Shown here: positions 60,287-64,000 of the stretch, one piece after another
Layout of the letters: every line of letters begins with the position of its first letter
Position numbering within the stretch: position 1 is the stretch's first letter
Source: Chrysopilus asiliformis
Lineage: Eukaryota; Arthropoda; Insecta; Diptera; Rhagionidae
DNA length: 64,000 nucleotides
Reading direction: 5' to 3'
Assembly: GCA_964034945.1 (NCBI GenBank)
Contig: OZ035962.1
Coordinates: 22,353,530-22,417,529, forward strand
Made by a program: the position numbers and the translations under genes
The notes under the pieces: model-generated
The model's input: the letters and a program-made list of their open reading frames with translations, nothing else
Told to the model about the DNA's origin: nothing
The model's database searches: none

Positions 60287-60724
60287 GGGTCATGCTCATA
60301 TCGCACATGGTCCCGTAGACTGTAGTATCTCAAAATCGGCCATTTTGAGAAAAACGCATTCAAAGTTTTCATTTCAAAATAATTGTTTATAAATAATTGT
60401 TTTTTCTGTTGTCTGTACAGTAATATTTCAATTTATTACTCTTTTGATAATAATTTACAGATCATTTGCTTCATTTTTTTTTTTTTTTGCAATAATAAAA
60501 GATAGAGATAGGTTTGTTTTCCACAAAATCAATTTAAATTTTAAAAAATGGGAATTTAAAAAACCAAAAAAAAATAAATTTTAGGACTACGTTTACATTT
60601 AAATTTGTTTTTCATTTGATTCAGTCAATTTTCCTTTACATAATGGAATAATTACTCAAAAACACATTTTTTTGAGATACTACAGTCTACGGGACCATGT
60701 GCGATATATGGTTCAGTGTGACCC
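60287..60724. mobile_element. 438-bp element with about 37-bp inverted repeats
   Basis: ATCGCACATGGTCCCGTAGA (from 60300) continues to TCTCAAAA at 60335. The complement occupies about 60670-60706 with near-perfect matching. GGGTCA (60287-60292) and TGACCC (60719-60724) may be the true tips. The interior is A+T-rich and non-coding. The superfamily is not assigned because the target duplication is unclear. Confidence 0.7.
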
Positions 60725-62729
60725 TTATGGCCAATAAATTACGACAAGCTCGTTAAGTATTCTCCCAAAATACCCCTTTTCCATCATCTAATCGGTTTCG
60801 CCTTTCATTTGACCCATCCAACCCCATTACAATTCGCCTCCGGTAGGAGATATCAAGGGTGCCGCAGGGTACAAGTTCGGGTCCTAATGTGTATTCAACG
60901 TTCACCATTCAACGAGAAACTATGGCACTTTTCTTGGAATAATCGACGTTGATGTTTTCTCCAAGTCCTTGGGAAACAACAACAGCAAACAGGAGGACAG
61001 AAAATTGCCTCAATAAGATATGTTTAAGAAACCAACCTCATCGCTTAAGCCCTTATCCCGTTCAACTACTTTTGGAAATCCCTTAAGACAATATGCGAAC
61101 GAATCGATATACGGAATATATCACGGAAAGCGAAATTCGATACCAAAATACTAAAATAACCCTTCGTTCCCCGGAAAAAAAGTCTCTCTCTCCATGATGT
61201 CGGTCTATCGGCCGATTACCCCATCATAGAACAACATCGAATGAATGCTCCAGTATTAAACGATTTATGTTGAAGATTTCAAGAAAGCATCGGGTAGCAA
61301 AAACAAAATAAACTTAAAGAAAAACTTCTCAATCTTCATAGTTGGCAGAGGGAAAAATTCCAAATCGTGAAAACGGATCGGTGGCAGAACAAATTTCTTA
61401 ATAAAAAGAAAACTTTCTCACTTATTGTCTTGACAAGAGCACAAAATGGCTTCACAAAAAAAAAAGCTCAACAAAACTACCGCAGATACGACTATAGGTA
61501 TCTAAAAGAAGTAAATCTTTGGCGGATATATCTGAATCTTTTCGATTCGCGTGCTTGCGTTGAAATTTCGCCCAATTAATTAGTCTGATTGCGGTCCTCT
61601 GCAAAAATCGATCCAATTTTCTATTTCTGCGCTGATTTTCGTTAATGATTTCTTGTGGTTTTCAGCTTTTTTTTCAACTATCAATGGCCATTCGACTCAT
61701 GGCACTTTTACTGCAAAAAAAAAACCAGATTGCGATCTCAAATCGGTACTAACAGATAACCACAGAAATTTTATAAGAATTTTAGCCATTCGACAAAACC
61801 CCCCATATATGGTCGACATGGTCTCGTGTGCCCCGGTGAATTATTGTGCCTCGGAGGTTGTTGGCACAGATTTTCCTTTCAAAGAGTTTCCTCTTCAGGC
61901 GGCATTCGGCTGTTTTGGATATGTGCTGGCGACTAGTTTACCTGGTTCCATGCAAAATTGTGCTTGCCAGCAGCAAAAAAAATTTTAATCCAAGAAGAAA
62001 CGCGGGCCATATCGCCCGCGTCGCTTTCTTTTGATAGCCAGAGCAATATCCAAAGTATGTTTTGGGTCTACGCGAAAAAATAACTACGAGTTTTTAGAAA
62101 TTTAATAAAACGTGATCAACGTAATCCATGCTAATTGGTTTTCTTATTATTTCTTCGGCTTCACCTTCTTGGAAGGGGTTCTTTTTCAGCTTTGGTGTCG
62201 CGGATAATTGAGGTTAGAATTTCAGCAGACGCAGCGACAGTTGTCAGCTTGTCTTCTATCACCGCAAATCAAATTAAAGATATGCATGGCTTTGTTCGGG
62301 AAATCAAATCAAGATGTTGTCGTGGGAATTACATTCTTCCCTTATTTTCCCAATTTTCCTTGATTTCTATTCTTCACCCTCCGAACTCCACCCGGTGGTA
62401 ATCATTGCCTACAGGAAGTTGGGCTCACGTTTGGACAGATGACGACTCTCTTTAATAGTCCTACGTAATGTTCTTTCGGTCGTTTGGTTTCAGTTCAGCC
62501 TCATGTGCACAGGATTTGCACGATGAGATAAATTTTAATGGGGCACCTCCTAAAGGCCTCATTAAAGGGTCACGATTGTACGAAATTACTATATCTGTTC
62601 GTAATTTGATTGTTTTTATTACCTACAATAAAAATAAAGAAAATCTGTCAAAAAAAAACCATTCGATTTTTTAGTTCTCAGATTGAATTTCACTTTTAAT
62701 TACGAAACATAATCATTGGAGCCGTTGAG
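60725..62729. other. DNA without confirmed genes
   Basis: A 111-codon plus-strand frame (61653-61988) opens without a standard ATG near an acceptor-like TTTTCAG. I recognise no domain. A hairpin (CGCGGGC 62001-62007 / GCCCGCG 62014-62020) follows it. A frame at 62135-62401 is likewise unrecognised. Confidence 0.4.
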
Positions 62730-62852
62730 GCAAACCATTGAGTAATATCATCGCTTTTGGAAGAAGAAAAAATACTTCGAATGAGGCCAAATCAGGTGAA
62801 TATGACGGATGCTTTAAGCCAGTAATGCACAGCTTATATTGGTTGAATTATC
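62730..62852 (-). pseudogene. mariner/Tc1-type transposase fossil
   Basis: On the minus strand, KHPSYSPDLASFEVFFLLPK (around 62755-62814) matches the H-P-P-Y-S-P-D-L-A-P-x-D-x-F-L-F-P catalytic signature around the third acidic residue of mariner transposases. Slightly upstream, in another frame, DNSTN recalls the D-N-A-P-x-H motif around the second aspartate. Frameshifts, stops and loss of the second D of the SPDLAPSD motif show it is long dead. No ends were found. Confidence 0.6.
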
Positions 62853-64000
62853 ACTACGCGGAATTTTTTGATCTCTTATTGCACACAAGAAGAAAGTTGA
62901 GATAGTAGCGCTCTCATGTTCTCAGTGGCAAGCTGATGTCATATGAACACAGTGGACCACAAAATTTTGATTTCAAATAAACTTTCGACTTTTTTATTTT
63001 TTTAACCTTTTCGTCTTTTTTATTAATTGTTCTCATGATTACTCAAAGAAAAGGCTCCACCTACAAGAACTCTGGAATAGAAGGTCAAGGCATCATAATA
63101 GCTCTCAAAAATTTTTTTTTTTGCAAGTGTAATCAAGACTACAAATTGTATTTATAGTTTACAATACCGAAAACTTGCTTTTCTCACTCCGAATCAGGGT
63201 AATCAGGGCTTCATTGTGCAGAATACAAAATGAAAGGACTTAGTTTGTAGCGTGAATGTTTGTAAAACTCCCGTCAATATGCAAGAGCTTTTTAACTTTA
63301 AAACCGATTGACCGATTAATCGATTGAGCTAAAATTTCGACCAAAGTTTTCCACAAAAGCCTTTCAGGCAAGAGACAGATTTCGTCACAAAATTTACGCT
63401 TTTCATATCATTTATAAGCAAAAATTTTTCTTTTACCCCGATATTAACCTTAAGAATGCTTAAATGTTCACTAAAAGCGTTGATTTTTTCAAAAATATAA
63501 ACGATGAACAACCAAAATGCCAACAAATCCTGCTCCTGACTCCGTCTAACGGCACCCTAGCAGCCGTGGTTTGAAAAACAGAACCTGAAAACGAAAAGTG
63601 TTGGTTCAAACTGCTGAAAGTGACAATTTTAGTGATGAGCAATGGGCAACATTTCCATCTAAACGATAACTGCTGCCAGTCAACATATGTTAAAGTCAGA
63701 GAAATTTTGAAATGGGGATGAAAGGTGGCGCCGAGGTGCAAATATTTGTGATTCTGTTGACCTCTACCCCAACCCGATTTGGGCATTACATGAATATAAA
63801 TTTCACTGATTCTGATTTAATGAAATGAAAATAAGGCAAAAGTAAGCTATAGGGCTATGGAAAACCACCCTCTGTACCAGCACATTCACCTTTAAGCGTT
63901 TCTTATGCCCCGAATGGAAATTTCATGGGAATACCACCCTTGAACCATCAGTGAAATCGATAGATACCACAATCGAATAAAAAGGAAAATCGCTGGAATT
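62853..64000. other. Right end of window, no recognised genes
   Basis: A transposon-associated ACCGATTGACCGATTAATCG motif is at 63303-63322. A 108-codon minus-strand frame at 63460-63786 has no recognised domain. Confidence 0.4.

Overview
This is a stretch of A+T-rich animal DNA, almost certainly from an insect or other arthropod. The only confidently recognised host gene has kilobase-scale introns. Its exons encode the start of an IMD (I-BAR) domain closest to the invertebrate IRSp53/BAIAP2 protein. The rest is packed with arthropod-type transposons: Helitrons with hairpin-CTAG ends, hAT, pogo, mariner and PIF-like elements. No bacterial operons, tRNA, rRNA or CRISPR arrays were seen. The species cannot be fixed from this sequence.

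Host gene: three coding exons of an IRSp53-like gene lie on the minus strand, at 22013-22057 (start codon), 5525-5684 and 2374-2435. All four splice boundaries agree in phase and together give the first 89 residues. The 16.3 kb first intron and 3.1 kb second intron fill the left third of the window. The remaining exons lie beyond position 1, so 1-2373 is a partial third intron. Upstream, 22.3-64 kb holds no recognised protein gene. It may be long 5' introns or intergenic DNA. A few isolated exon-like pieces (15767-15850, 24468-24539, 28471-28553, 29943-29965, 41943-42003) are reported as candidates only.

Mobile DNA, left to right: the 3' end of a hAT transposon opens the window (1-275). A 483-bp non-autonomous Helitron follows (835-1317), then a pogo-like MITE (2952-3084). 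Intron 1 holds a 1.2-kb inverted composite satellite with an 88-bp perfect palindrome (7807-8997) and a second Helitron end (10831). It also has two copies of one 272-bp MITE (10982-11253 and 17361-18403), the second split by a 763-bp hAT-like element with an exact 8-bp target duplication. Upstream of the gene are a foldback MITE, a hAT remnant with a nested PIF-like MITE (25505-26682), and a pogo deletion derivative that keeps a C4HC3 zinc finger (40138-41124). Further right are a hAT end (58490), a foldback element (58776-59202), a large inverted repeat (60287-60724) and a mariner fossil (about 62730-62852). Several low-copy dispersed families and tandem arrays recur between them.

The gene would encode the N-terminal part of a membrane-bending, actin-linked adaptor. 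The transposons do not appear to act together with it; they build its introns and upstream region. The most informative structures are the two nested insertions that can be read to the base, the composite inverted satellite, and the dispersed repeat families shared between distant parts of the window.
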